Part shown: piece after piece, positions 7,343 to 15,202 of the stretch | Numbering within the stretch: position 1 is the stretch's first letter | How the letters are laid out: each line of letters begins with the position of its first letter | Assembly: GCA_937912175.1 (NCBI GenBank) | Contig: CALDOU010000001.1 | Span: 1 to 29,376, forward strand | From: an uncultured Clostridia bacterium | Lineage (GTDB): Bacteria; Bacillota; Clostridia; Oscillospirales; Acutalibacteraceae | Direction: 5' to 3' | Length of the DNA stretch: 29,376 nt | Notes under the pieces: generated by a model | Told to the model about the DNA's origin: nothing | The model's input: the letters and a program-made list of their open reading frames with translations, nothing else | Databases searched by the model: none | Position numbers and translations under genes: made by a program

Positions 7343-8290
7343 AACGAATACAGGCATCTTACGGAAAAAGACAAAAGAAAAATTTCAATTTATAAAAAAT
7401 CCAAAAAAGCAACAAAAAAGGGAATAAAGTGGTGGGCGATATGTACCGGCATTGTTGCGGTTTTTGCGGTAGGTATGTTTGCTTTTTATAAGTTTATAGA
7501 TTCAAAATCGGCATGTTCGGCTTCCGATTTGTCGGAAATCAATTCCTCGAATGCCAAAACCGATGATACGCAAGATCTTAATGAACTTAATAAAAATGAA
7601 TTGGAAAGAGAATCTCAAAAAGCAGCTGTCATTGATAAATCCGAATCGGATAAAGAAAATAAAAATTCGGAAAAAGAAAATACCGAAAGCGTTGAAAACG
7701 GAAAAGTTTATGATTTTTCAAAATGGAATGCGTCATGTCCAAAAAGCATGATGGTTATAAATAAAGACAATTTAATTTCAGAAGGTATGAAAGTTTCCAC
7801 AAAAGTTTGCCGTGGAAAAGAGGTAGCGGTGGAATGTTTTGGAGATTTGGATTCAATGATTTCCGATGCCAAAAAAGAGGGAATAAATCTTTGGATTTCC
7901 TCCGGGTACAGGGATATAAACTTACAAACAAAGCTTTTTAACCGTCAGGTTGAAAGAGAAAAATCCAAAGCGGTTATATCTCAGCAAGAAGCTGAAAAAC
8001 GAGCGGCTAAAGTTGTTGCAAAACCTCGTACAAGTGAGCATAATACCGGCCTTGCAATTGATTTTAACGGTGTTGAAGATAATTTTTATACCACGAAAGA
8101 ATATAAATGGCTGATGAATAATGCACATAAATATGGTTTTATTGAACGGTATCAGAAAAAATGGAAAAATTATACCGGAGTTATTTATGAGCCTTGGCAT
8201 TTTAGATATGTCGGAAAAGAATATGCGGGTAAAATTAAAGAAAGCGGATTGTGTTTGGAAAAATACGTTGCCGAAAATTTAATGAAATAA
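7340..8290 (+). CDS. membrane-anchored D-alanyl-D-alanine carboxypeptidase (VanY/peptidase M15B type)
   Basis: Zinc carboxypeptidase that trims terminal D-Ala from peptidoglycan precursors or side chains. From ATG 7340 it has 316 residues: a basic cytoplasmic start, a membrane span at about residues 29-50, a long charged Ser/Glu/Lys/Asn linker (about 55-125), and the M15B domain. The domain shows ISSGYRD (186-192), the zinc motif SEHNTGLAID (His234, Asp241) and EPWHFRYVG (Glu284, His287), so all catalytic and metal residues are there. The active site should lie outside the membrane. An in-frame GTG at 7322 would add six residues but lies in a hairpin loop 17 nt from the SD. An in-frame TAA at 7307 bars anything further upstream. 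VanY-type enzymes are common housekeeping genes; no van resistance genes are nearby. Confidence 0.9.
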   Translation: MNEYRHLTEKDKRKISIYKKSKKATKKGIKWWAICTGIVAVFAVGMFAFYKFIDSKSACSASDLSEINSSNAKTDDTQDLNELNKNELERESQKAAVIDKSESDKENKNSEKENTESVENGKVYDFSKWNASCPKSMMVINKDNLISEGMKVSTKVCRGKEVAVECFGDLDSMISDAKKEGINLWISSGYRDINLQTKLFNRQVEREKSKAVISQQEAEKRAAKVVAKPRTSEHNTGLAIDFNGVEDNFYTTKEYKWLMNNAHKYGFIERYQKKWKNYTGVIYEPWHFRYVGKEYAGKIKESGLCLEKYVAENLMK

Positions 8291-8312
8291 AGTATAAAGG
8301 AGAGTGAAAAAA

Positions 8313-9758
8313 GTGGAAAAAACAAGAACAAGATTTGCACCGAGCCCTACGGGATATATGCATATAGGAAATTTAAGAACCGCGCTTTATGAATATTTAA
8401 TTGCAAAATCACAGGGCGGGGATTTTATTTTAAGAATTGAAGATACCGACCGCTCCAGATATGTTGAGGGCGCCGAAAAAGTGATTTACAATACTTTAAA
8501 GTCCGTGGGTTTAAATCATGATGAAGGACCTGATATCGGAGGAAATTACGGGCCATATATTCAAAGTCAACGTAAAAGCGGATATTTGGAGTACGCTGAA
8601 CAACTGGTTCAAAAAGGTGCCGCATATTACTGCTTTTGTGAAAAAAGCGGTGAACATAGTGATGATGAAGGGTATGCGGAATCCGGGCATCAAGATAAAT
8701 GCCGTGATTTAAGTGAAAGTGAAGTCAGTGAATATTTAAAATCTGGGAAGCCCTATGTTATTAGGCAAAAAATGCCCAATACAGGCAGTACTTCTTTTGA
8801 TGATTTGGTTTTTGGAAATGTTACTGTTGAAAATAAAGAACTTGAAGATCAGGTTTTGATTAAAAGTGACGGATTCCCAACTTACAATTTTGCTAATGTT
8901 ATAGATGACCATGAAATGCATATAACACATGTTGTAAGAGGCTGTGAATATCTTTCCTCTACTCCTAAATATAATCTTTTATATAAAGCTCTTGGATGGG
9001 ATATACCGACATATATTCATTTACCTTTAATTATGGGGCAAAATGAGGACGGAACCGTTTCAAAACTTTCAAAACGCCACGGAGCGGTTAGTTTTGAAGA
9101 TTTGGTGAATGAGGGTTATTTGCCTGAAGCCATTATAAATTATATTGCTTTTTTAGGGTGGTGCCCCGAAAACAACAAAGAAATTTTTTCTTTGGAAGAA
9201 CTGAAAAAAGAATTTTCTCCGGAAAGAATAAGCAAATCGCCTGCTGTTTTTGATTATAAAAAATTGGATTGGTTTAACGGCGAGTATATAAAACTAAAAT
9301 CGGAAGAAAAGTTTTTGGAAATATCAGAACCATATATAAAATCGGTAATAAAAAATTCCGATTTAAGCATTGGCAAAATAGCAAAACTTCTTCAAACCAG
9401 GGTTTCGGTATTAAACGAAATACCATCTATGATAGATTTTTTTGAAAATCTGTCTGAATATGATGTAAATATTTTTGTTAATAAAAAAAGTAAGACAAAT
9501 CTTGAAAATTCAAAAGAAGTTTTAACACTCGTAAAAGAAAAACTGGAAAACATCGAAAACTGGGATTATGAAACGTTGCATGATTTGCTTATGGGTTTTG
9601 CTAAAGAAAAAGAGTTGAAAAACGGCACCGTTTTATGGCCGGTTAGAATAGCGATTTCAGGAAAAACAATGACTCCCGGCGGAGCAATTGAAATTTTAGA
9701 TATTTTAGGGAAAAAAGAATCTTTAAATCGTATTTCAAAAGCGATATCAATGCTGTAA
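8313..9758 (+). CDS. gltX: glutamyl-tRNA synthetase
   Basis: Class I aminoacyl-tRNA synthetase charging tRNA(Glu). The protein is 481 residues from GTG 8313. That start is chosen because AAAGGAGAG (8296-8304) overlaps the earlier in-frame GTG at 8304. The HIGH-type signature is HIGN (17-20) after FAPSPTGYM, and the KMSKS-type signature is SKLSKR (250-255). Cys107, Cys109, His126 and Cys130 form a possible zinc site in the insertion, as in the E. coli enzyme. The C-terminal helical anticodon-binding part is complete. It follows the carboxypeptidase gene after 22 nt and precedes glnS by 20 nt. Because GlnRS is encoded next door, this enzyme need not mischarge tRNA(Gln), but that cannot be told from sequence alone. 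Confidence 0.97.
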   Translation: MEKTRTRFAPSPTGYMHIGNLRTALYEYLIAKSQGGDFILRIEDTDRSRYVEGAEKVIYNTLKSVGLNHDEGPDIGGNYGPYIQSQRKSGYLEYAEQLVQKGAAYYCFCEKSGEHSDDEGYAESGHQDKCRDLSESEVSEYLKSGKPYVIRQKMPNTGSTSFDDLVFGNVTVENKELEDQVLIKSDGFPTYNFANVIDDHEMHITHVVRGCEYLSSTPKYNLLYKALGWDIPTYIHLPLIMGQNEDGTVSKLSKRHGAVSFEDLVNEGYLPEAIINYIAFLGWCPENNKEIFSLEELKKEFSPERISKSPAVFDYKKLDWFNGEYIKLKSEEKFLEISEPYIKSVIKNSDLSIGKIAKLLQTRVSVLNEIPSMIDFFENLSEYDVNIFVNKKSKTNLENSKEVLTLVKEKLENIENWDYETLHDLLMGFAKEKELKNGTVLWPVRIAISGKTMTPGGAIEILDILGKKESLNRISKAISML

Positions 9759-9778
9759 TTTGATAAAGAGGTGTGGGC

Positions 9779-11485
9779 ATGGAATTAAATGAAAAAACAA
9801 GTGCGGAAGGTATATTACAGGAAGATGAAGGATCGGAAGCAAGTAATTTTATTTTTGAGGCTCTTAAGAAAGATATTTCAAAAGGCGGTCGTTTTGCGGG
9901 GGAAAAAGTGCATACAAGGTTTCCGCCAGAACCTAACGGATACCTTCATATCGGGCACGCAAAAGCTATTTGCATAGATTTTGGTTCAGCTAAAAAATTC
10001 AATGGAATTTGTAATTTAAGAATGGACGATACAAATCCGTCCAAAGAAGATGTTGAATATGTGGACTCGATTAAAAAAGACGTTAAATGGCTTGGATTTG
10101 ATTGGGAAGACAGGTTTTATTATGCGTCCGATTATTTTGATATAATGTTTGAAAACGCATGTAACCTTATAAAAAAAGGATTAGCTTATGTTTGTGAGCT
10201 TACTCCGGAAGAAGTCAGAAAAAATCGCGGTGACGTTAACACTCCCGCCGTGAGCCCTTATCGTGACAGACCGACGGAAGAAAGCTTGGATTTGTTTATG
10301 CGTATGAAGAACGGAGAATTTCCCGACGGAAAAATGACACTTAGGGCAAAAATCGATTTAGCTTCGGGCAATTTTAACATGCGTGACCCGGTTATTTATC
10401 GTATAAACCATTCAAGCCATCACAGAACCGGCAATAAATGGTGTATTTATCCAATGTATGACTATGCTCATCCTATTGAAGATGCTGTAGAAGGAATTAC
10501 TCATTCACTTTGTTCTTTGGAATTTGAAGACCATAGGCCGCTTTATGATTGGGTAGTAAACAACTGCGATTTGCCAAGTAAACCTCGTCAAATTGAATTT
10601 GCAAGACTTAATATTAATAACACCGTTATGAGTAAAAGAAAATTAAGAAAGCTGGTCGAAGAAGGTGTCGTTGATGGTTGGGATGACCCCAGATTACCGA
10701 CTATTGGCGGCTTAAGGCGTAGGGGATATACTCCCAATTCAATTAAAAATTTTTGTGATAAAATAGGCGTTTCAAAAGTAATAAGTACAGTGGAATATAG
10801 TTTTTTGGAACATTGCTTAAGAGATGACCTTAATTTGAAAGCCACAAGAGCAATGGCAGTGTTAAATCCGATAAAATTGATTATAACCAATTACCCCGAA
10901 GATAAAACGGAAGAATTGGAAATTGAAAACAATCCCAATGATGAAGCTGCCGGAAAAAGAAAGATAACATTTTCGAGAGAAGTTTATGTGGAAGCCGAGG
11001 ATTTCATGGAAGAACCCCCGAAAAAATATTTCAGGTTGTTTCCGGGCAACGAAGTTCGCTTAAAATCGGCTTACGTTGTAAAATGTACGGGATGTAAAAA
11101 AGATGAGAGCGGAAAAGTAACCGAAATTTACGCCGAATATGACCCCGAAACCAAAGGAGGAAATACTCCCGACGGTCGCAAAGTGAAGGGTACTATCCAT
11201 TGGGTAGATGTTAAAACCGCAGTTAATGCAAAAATAAATTTATATAATAATTTGTTTTTAAGTGTAAATCCGGAATCGGAAGAAGATTTTATGACGGTTT
11301 TAAATCCGAAATCATTGGAAGAAGTTTTTAATTGTAAATTGGAGAATTCTTTGAAAAATGCCAAGCAAGGAGATTCTTATCAGTTTATGAGAACGGGATA
11401 TTTTTGTTTGGACAAAAACAGTACGGAAAATAATTTGATTTTTAATCGTAGTGTAAGCCTTAAGGACAGCTTTAAACCTAAATAG
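9779..11485 (+). CDS. glnS: glutaminyl-tRNA synthetase
   Basis: Class I synthetase charging tRNA(Gln) directly. It has 568 residues, close to the E. coli length. Motifs are FPPEPNGYLHIGHAK with HIGH at 57-60, the GlnRS-specific LRMDDTNP, and MSKRK (284-288) followed by GWDDPRLPTIGGLRRRGY. The C-terminal beta-barrels for the anticodon are present (CTGCKKDESGKVTEI, GTIHWV). ATG 9779 follows AAAGAGGTG (9765-9773). The first 25 or so residues are an acidic lead-in. Most Firmicutes lack GlnRS and use GatCAB, while some clostridia have both routes. The tight pairing with gltX (20 nt) suggests joint expression. Confidence 0.97.
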   Translation: MELNEKTSAEGILQEDEGSEASNFIFEALKKDISKGGRFAGEKVHTRFPPEPNGYLHIGHAKAICIDFGSAKKFNGICNLRMDDTNPSKEDVEYVDSIKKDVKWLGFDWEDRFYYASDYFDIMFENACNLIKKGLAYVCELTPEEVRKNRGDVNTPAVSPYRDRPTEESLDLFMRMKNGEFPDGKMTLRAKIDLASGNFNMRDPVIYRINHSSHHRTGNKWCIYPMYDYAHPIEDAVEGITHSLCSLEFEDHRPLYDWVVNNCDLPSKPRQIEFARLNINNTVMSKRKLRKLVEEGVVDGWDDPRLPTIGGLRRRGYTPNSIKNFCDKIGVSKVISTVEYSFLEHCLRDDLNLKATRAMAVLNPIKLIITNYPEDKTEELEIENNPNDEAAGKRKITFSREVYVEAEDFMEEPPKKYFRLFPGNEVRLKSAYVVKCTGCKKDESGKVTEIYAEYDPETKGGNTPDGRKVKGTIHWVDVKTAVNAKINLYNNLFLSVNPESEEDFMTVLNPKSLEEVFNCKLENSLKNAKQGDSYQFMRTGYFCLDKNSTENNLIFNRSVSLKDSFKPK

Positions 11486-11518
11486 TAAATTTGTTTTATG
11501 CTTAAATATTAAAATTAA

Positions 11519-11565
11519 TTGACTTATATAAATTGATTATGTTAATATAGATTAAAATATATTAA
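11519..11565 (+). promoter_or_regulatory. promoter with overlapping palindrome before the LRR gene
   Basis: TTGACT (11519-11524) and TAATAT (11543-11548) are 18 nt apart. A perfect 8-bp inverted repeat, TTAATATA (11542-11549) and TATATTAA (11558-11565), covers the -10 box and the expected start of transcription, as an operator would. No terminator is evident after glnS, so some read-through is possible. Confidence 0.5.
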
Positions 11566-11600
11566 ATTGGAACACAAAATGCTGTTTTTGGGGGGTTGTA

Positions 11601-12608
11601 ATGTTGAAATTAAAAAAGATTACAAAATTTAATTTATGGTTATTTGCTTTTTTATTTACTTGTGGAATAAAGGCCAATGCGTTGAAAAATGTTAGCGCAG
11701 AAAAAACAGAGGATAGTGTATCCTGTTCGGAAAGCTGTGATTGTAATCGTCCTGAGGATTTTAAAACGGATGAAGAAGGCAATTTGATTGATTACAGCGG
11801 AAATGTTAAAAACGTAATAATTCCCGATACCGTTAAAAAAATTAATTTTGGTGTATTTTTGGAACATCATGAAATAGAATCTGTTTATATGCCTGAAGGA
11901 TTAGTCTGTATAGATGAATATGCTTTTTACAATTGTACTAATCTTAAAAAAGTTGTTTTGCCCGAAAGTTTGACCACTCTTAATCGCCTGGCTTTTGGGG
12001 ATTGTAGAAATCTTAAGATAGTTTACATAGGAAAAAACGTTAAAGAAATCGGTGAATTTGTTTTTTGGGGTTGCGATAATCTATATTATATTGAAGTTAA
12101 TGAAGACAACGAACATTATTCGGATTGTGACGGAATTGTTTACAGTAAAAATAAAAATACTTTGGTTTGTTGCCCTCCCGGAAGAGACGGTACGGTTTTG
12201 CTGCCGGAAGACGTTTTAACTATTAGTGCTTATGCTTTTTTTGACTGTGATAAAATCGAAAGAGTAGAAACCGGCGATAATCTTATGTATATTGATGAAG
12301 CGGCTTTTTTTGGATGTGATAAATTAGCCGGAGTAAAGTTAGGCAAAAAAATAAAAAAGATTAGATCGGCAGCTTTTGAAGGATGCAAATCTTTGATTGA
12401 ATTTGTTGTTCCCGAAAGCGTTACGGAATTTGGCAGCACAATGTTTGTGGATTGTCCTGCCTTAACGAAAGTCACTTTTTTAAATAAAGACATTAAAATA
12501 GCCGATAAAACATTTTCGGGTACCGATAAAGTGAAAATATTCGGATTAGAAGGTTCAACCGCCGAAAAATATGCGGAATTTCATAAACTGGCGTTTGAAA
12601 AAATTTAA
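11601..12608 (+). CDS. secreted BspA-like leucine-rich-repeat protein
   Basis: A 335-residue surface or secreted protein of the LRR_5/BspA type. Residues 1-27 look like a signal peptide (KKITKF, then a hydrophobic core, ending near KANA). From about residue 65 there are six to eight repeats of 21-24 residues with the pattern I-AF--C--L--V-LP-SV, for example IDEYAFYNCTNLKKVVLPES (104-123). The C-terminus, with GLEGSTAEKYAEFHKLAFEKI split around residue 325, is the usual end of such proteins. No LPXTG, SLH or dockerin anchor is visible. CLFT-type lipobox rules are not met. A strong SD, GGGGGG (11590-11595), precedes ATG. These proteins are often adhesins in gut and oral bacteria; the ligand here is unknown. 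It has its own promoter and terminator. Confidence 0.88.
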   Translation: MLKLKKITKFNLWLFAFLFTCGIKANALKNVSAEKTEDSVSCSESCDCNRPEDFKTDEEGNLIDYSGNVKNVIIPDTVKKINFGVFLEHHEIESVYMPEGLVCIDEYAFYNCTNLKKVVLPESLTTLNRLAFGDCRNLKIVYIGKNVKEIGEFVFWGCDNLYYIEVNEDNEHYSDCDGIVYSKNKNTLVCCPPGRDGTVLLPEDVLTISAYAFFDCDKIERVETGDNLMYIDEAAFFGCDKLAGVKLGKKIKKIRSAAFEGCKSLIEFVVPESVTEFGSTMFVDCPALTKVTFLNKDIKIADKTFSGTDKVKIFGLEGSTAEKYAEFHKLAFEKI

Positions 12609-12621
12609 AAATAATTTAAAG

Positions 12622-12655
12622 AACAGTCATTAAAAAAATTAATGGCTGTTTTTTT
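12622..12655 (+). terminator. intrinsic terminator after the LRR gene
   Basis: A 12-bp stem (arms 12622-12633 and 12639-12650, one G-U pair) with an AAAAA loop is followed directly by TTTTT. It isolates the LRR gene from the S10 operon. Confidence 0.9.
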
Positions 12656-12676
12656 AATTAAAAATAAAAAAGTTGT

Positions 12677-12705
12677 TGATTTTAACTCTTTTATATGATA
12701 AAATT
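12677..12705 (+). promoter_or_regulatory. S10 operon promoter
   Basis: TTGATT (12677-12682) and TAAAAT (12700-12705) are 17 nt apart. Transcription should start near 12712, leaving a leader of about 284 nt before rpsJ. Confidence 0.65.
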
Positions 12706-12711
12706 AAACAG

Positions 12712-12995
12712 TACGACTGCAAATGATATGCGTTGAAGCGGGAGGTTGCGACTTTTATAGTCGGTTTTTCCGTGGAGTATGTCCGATTTTAAACCGGGCG
12801 AAAAGTTTTTAGATTTTTTAATTCAAGTTACATATTTTTGTATGGATTAATTTGTTTTAAAATCATATGCTTTTAAGATTATCCGGTTAAACTGAGTAGT
12901 TTATCCGTTTTTATTTGCCCAGATTGTGAAACACCCGGGCAAGTTGATAGTCGAAAGCACGCCCATCTACTATTTTTAAGTAAGGAGGCGATTTA
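12712..12995 (+). promoter_or_regulatory. structured 5' leader of the S10 operon with possible attenuator
   Basis: This 390-bp gene-free stretch (12609-12995) holds the terminator and promoter above plus this leader. Helices that can be drawn are: CGACT/AGTCG (12749-12753, 12759-12763) followed by GTTTTT; a terminator-like hairpin at 12884-12907 followed by TTTTT (12908-12912); TTGCCC/GGGCAA (12915-12920, 12937-12942) with an inner GTG/CAC; and ATAGT/ACTAT near rpsJ. AACCGG (12792-12797) can pair with CCGGTT (12883-12888) and would break the terminator-like stem, so an antiterminator is possible. Ribosomal-protein autoregulation at S10 leaders is known in E. coli (L4). The ligand here is not known. 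Confidence 0.5.
12884..12912 (+). terminator. candidate attenuator hairpin in the S10 leader
   Basis: CGG-T-TAAACT pairs with AGTTTA-T-CCG around a GAGT loop (nine pairs, one T-T mismatch), followed by five T. It lies 83 nt before the rpsJ start and inside the predicted transcript. Confidence 0.5.
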
Positions 12996-13325
12996 ATGGC
13001 AGTCAAAGAAAAAGCCAGAGCCAAAGAAAAAATTAGAGTAAGAATCAAGGGTTATGATCCCAAGCTTGTTGATCAAGCAGCGGGAAAAGTAGTTCAAACT
13101 GCACTCAGAACGGGTTCTAAAGTTTCGGGTCCGGTACCGTTACCAACCGAAAAGCAAGTCGTAACAATTCTTCGTTCGGTGCACGTTAACAAAGACAGTC
13201 GTGAACAGTTTGAAATGAGAACTCACAAAAGATTGGTCGATATTTTAAGACCCTCTAATAAAACCGTAGACGCTCTGAAAACCTTGGAACTCTCTGCAGG
13301 TGTTGAAATAGAGATAAAACTCTAA
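12996..13325 (+). CDS. rpsJ: 30S ribosomal protein S10
   Basis: Small-subunit head protein that also acts in transcription antitermination as NusE. The protein is 109 residues, a few longer than the usual 102-105, the extra being a basic N-terminus (MAVKEKARAKEK). The conserved core RIKGYDPKLVDQAAGKVV and the loop VNKDSREQFEMRTHKRLVDI are present. ATG follows AAGGAGG (12982-12988). It is the first gene of the S10 operon. The 71-nt gap to rplC holds a small GTTGGC/GTCAAC hairpin near 13350. Confidence 0.98.
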   Translation: MAVKEKARAKEKIRVRIKGYDPKLVDQAAGKVVQTALRTGSKVSGPVPLPTEKQVVTILRSVHVNKDSREQFEMRTHKRLVDILRPSNKTVDALKTLELSAGVEIEIKL

Positions 13326-13396
13326 TTTAACCGACATGTAGTTGAGGTCATGTTGGCTTTTAAAGTCAACCAATAACCTAAATAGGAGGAAAAACT

Positions 13397-14029
13397 ATGA
13401 AAAAAGCAATTCTCGGTAAAAAAATCGGAATGACTCAAATTTTCGATGAAAACGGAAAAGTTATTCCCGTAACTGTAATTGAAGCCGGTCCATGTGTCGT
13501 TTCACAGAAAAAAACAGTTGAAACAGATGGCTACGATGCAGTTCAAATCGGATTTGGCGATTTAAGACCAAAACTTGTCAACAAACCTTTGAAAGGACAT
13601 TTTGATAAGTCCGATGTAGCTCCAAAAAGAGTTTTAAAAGAATGTCGTTTTGATGATATCAGTACTTATAATATTGGAGATATTATAAAAGTTGATATTT
13701 TTGAAAACGGAGAAAAAGTTGATGTTATCGGTACCAGCAAAGGTAAAGGATATGCCGGTGTAATTAAGCGTTGGAATTTTGCCCGTTTAAAAGAAAGTCA
13801 CGGTACGGGTCCGGTAGTTCGTAAAGGTGGTTCTATCGGTGCATGTTCAGATCCTTCAAGAGTATTTAAAGGCAAAAAAATGTCCGGACATCTTGGAGCT
13901 GAACAAGTTACAGTTCAAAACTTAAAAATAGCTAAAGTGGATGCAGAAAACAATTTAATAGCCATAAAAGGCGCAGTTCCCGGTGCAAACGGTAGCACAG
14001 TACTTATCCGCGATAGCATTAAAGCATAA
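13397..14029 (+). CDS. rplC: 50S ribosomal protein L3
   Basis: Early-assembly 23S rRNA-binding protein whose loop reaches toward the peptidyl-transferase centre. The length of 210 residues is normal. It starts MKKAILGKKIGMTQIF, the family signature, and carries the loop ESHGTGPVVRKGGSIGA and KGKKMSGHLG. AGGAGG precedes ATG by 7 nt. It lies between rpsJ and rplD, the standard order. Confidence 0.98.
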   Translation: MKKAILGKKIGMTQIFDENGKVIPVTVIEAGPCVVSQKKTVETDGYDAVQIGFGDLRPKLVNKPLKGHFDKSDVAPKRVLKECRFDDISTYNIGDIIKVDIFENGEKVDVIGTSKGKGYAGVIKRWNFARLKESHGTGPVVRKGGSIGACSDPSRVFKGKKMSGHLGAEQVTVQNLKIAKVDAENNLIAIKGAVPGANGSTVLIRDSIKA

Positions 14030-14045
14030 GGAAGGAGGAATTGTA

Positions 14046-14669
14046 ATGCCTAAAGTAGCAGTACTTGATATGTTAGGTAAAGAAGTCGGAACGGTTGATT
14101 TATCTGAATCTGTTTTTGGGATCGAACCAAATATTTCTGTTATGAAAGATGTTGTGGTAAATCATCTTGCAAATATGCGTCAAGGAACACAAAGTGCTCT
14201 TACTCGCTCAGAAGTATCCGGTGGCGGAAGGAAACCTTGGAGACAAAAAGGAACCGGCCATGCACGTCAAGGTTCTATCAGAGCTCCTCAATGGAGACAT
14301 GGTGGTATAGTATTTGCTCCGAAACCACGCGATTATAGCTATACTCTTAATAAAAAAGTAAAACGTTTAGCTATGAAATCTGCTCTTTCCAGCAAATTGC
14401 TTGACAGCAATATTATAGTTTTAGATTCCATTAAATTGGATGAATATAAAACAAAAACAGTAGTAAATATGCTGGACGCCATTGGTGCAAATCAAAAATC
14501 TTTAATAGTATTACCTTCAATAGAAGATAAAATCATTAAATCCGCAAGAAATATCCCCGGTGTTAAGACTTCTCAAGTGGGTGGATTAAATGTATATGAT
14601 ATTTTAAACGCCCAAAAATTAGTGATTCTTAAAGATGCAATCAGTAAAATTGAGGAGGTGTATGCATAA
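14046..14669 (+). CDS. rplD: 50S ribosomal protein L4
   Basis: 23S rRNA-binding protein with a loop in the exit tunnel. In E. coli it also represses the S10 operon through the leader; whether it does here is unknown. The tunnel loop GGGRKPWRQKGTGHARQGS is at about 59-77. ATG 14046 is chosen: it follows GGAAGGAGG (14031-14039) and gives the family start MPKVAVLDM and 207 residues. An earlier in-frame TTG at 13983 lies inside rplC and would add 21 unrelated residues. Its stop overlaps the rplW start (TAATG). Confidence 0.98.
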   Translation: MPKVAVLDMLGKEVGTVDLSESVFGIEPNISVMKDVVVNHLANMRQGTQSALTRSEVSGGGRKPWRQKGTGHARQGSIRAPQWRHGGIVFAPKPRDYSYTLNKKVKRLAMKSALSSKLLDSNIIVLDSIKLDEYKTKTVVNMLDAIGANQKSLIVLPSIEDKIIKSARNIPGVKTSQVGGLNVYDILNAQKLVILKDAISKIEEVYA

Positions 14670-14962
14670 TGTTGGCACATGATGTTATAATTCGCCCTAT
14701 TATTACCGAAAAATCCATGGGTGGTATGCCGAATAAAAAATACACCTTTAAAGTTGCAAAAAATGCCGGAAAAATTGAAATCGCAAAAGCGGTTGAAGAG
14801 GTATTTAAAGATGTTAAGGTGGCCAAAGTAAATACCGTAAGCGTTAGAGGAAGAATGCGCCGCCGTGGAAGAACAGTCGGATATACGCCTTCCTGGAAGA
14901 AAGCTTATGTTACTTTAACAAAAGACAGCAAAGCAATTGAGTTTTTTGAAGGTATGATGTAG
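14669..14962 (+). CDS. rplW: 50S ribosomal protein L23
   Basis: Protein at the mouth of the exit tunnel, the docking site for trigger factor and SRP. It is 97 residues, with HDVIIRPIITEKSM at the start and the rRNA-binding loop RGRMRRRGRTVGYTPSWKKA. GAGGAGGTG (14652-14660) lies inside the end of rplD, and the ATG overlaps the rplD stop. It is followed by an unusually long 240-nt gap before rplB that holds a small ORF. Confidence 0.98.
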   Translation: MLAHDVIIRPIITEKSMGGMPNKKYTFKVAKNAGKIEIAKAVEEVFKDVKVAKVNTVSVRGRMRRRGRTVGYTPSWKKAYVTLTKDSKAIEFFEGMM

Positions 14963-14984
14963 TATTAAACGCTTAAAGCATTTT

Positions 14985-15188
14985 TTGAATATAACTCTAA
15001 TTTTTAATCTAATAGGATTAATTTCCAGTATATTTTTGATTATATACTCTATCAATTCAAAAGAAATGGGATATATTGGAGTGGGCATTGTGTTATTATT
15101 TCCCAATATAGTTAATTTCATTGAATTTTTTAAACAAAATAAAAAGCAATGTAAGGAGGAGTCAGCCTCCGCAAAGCTAAAAAATTAA
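14985..15188 (+). CDS. small two-span membrane protein inserted between rplW and rplB
   Basis: I do not recognise this ORF. From TTG 14985 it has 67 residues: a hydrophobic span (about 3-22), a short loop SINSKEMG, a second span (about 31-47) and a charged tail, KQNKKQCKEESASAKLKN. No SD is at the right distance from the TTG. Reading upstream in the same frame gives KRLKHFL before it, a typical basic membrane-protein start. That would need an ATT start at 14964, which follows GAAGGT (14948-14953). The stop overlaps the rplB SD, so it would be coupled to rplB. It could be a real gene with an odd start, or a decaying remnant. rplW and rplB are normally adjacent. Confidence 0.5.
   Translation: MNITLIFNLIGLISSIFLIIYSINSKEMGYIGVGIVLLFPNIVNFIEFFKQNKKQCKEESASAKLKN
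15155..15170 (+). promoter_or_regulatory. hairpin masking a strong SD ahead of rplB
   Basis: GGAGG (15155-15159) pairs with CCTCC (15166-15170) across a 6-nt loop. It lies in the tail of the small ORF, 33 nt before the rplB start, which has its own SD, AAGGAGAG (15187-15194). Confidence 0.4.
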
Positions 15189-15202
15189 GGAGAGTGAATT
15201 AA

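Noticed and set aside
7340..8290. VanY-type gene as a vancomycin-resistance determinant
   Set aside because: No vanA/B-type ligase, vanH, vanX or two-component genes are in the window. M15B carboxypeptidases are common wall-maintenance enzymes.
13326..13396. Eight-codon frame with GAGG in the rpsJ-rplC gap
   Set aside because: ATG near 13350 gives only MLAFKVNQ. The same bases form a small hairpin and nothing else supports translation.
13983..14045. Longer start for rplD (TTG 13983)
   Set aside because: It lies inside rplC and adds residues unlike L4. The ATG at 14046 has the strong SD and the family N-terminus.
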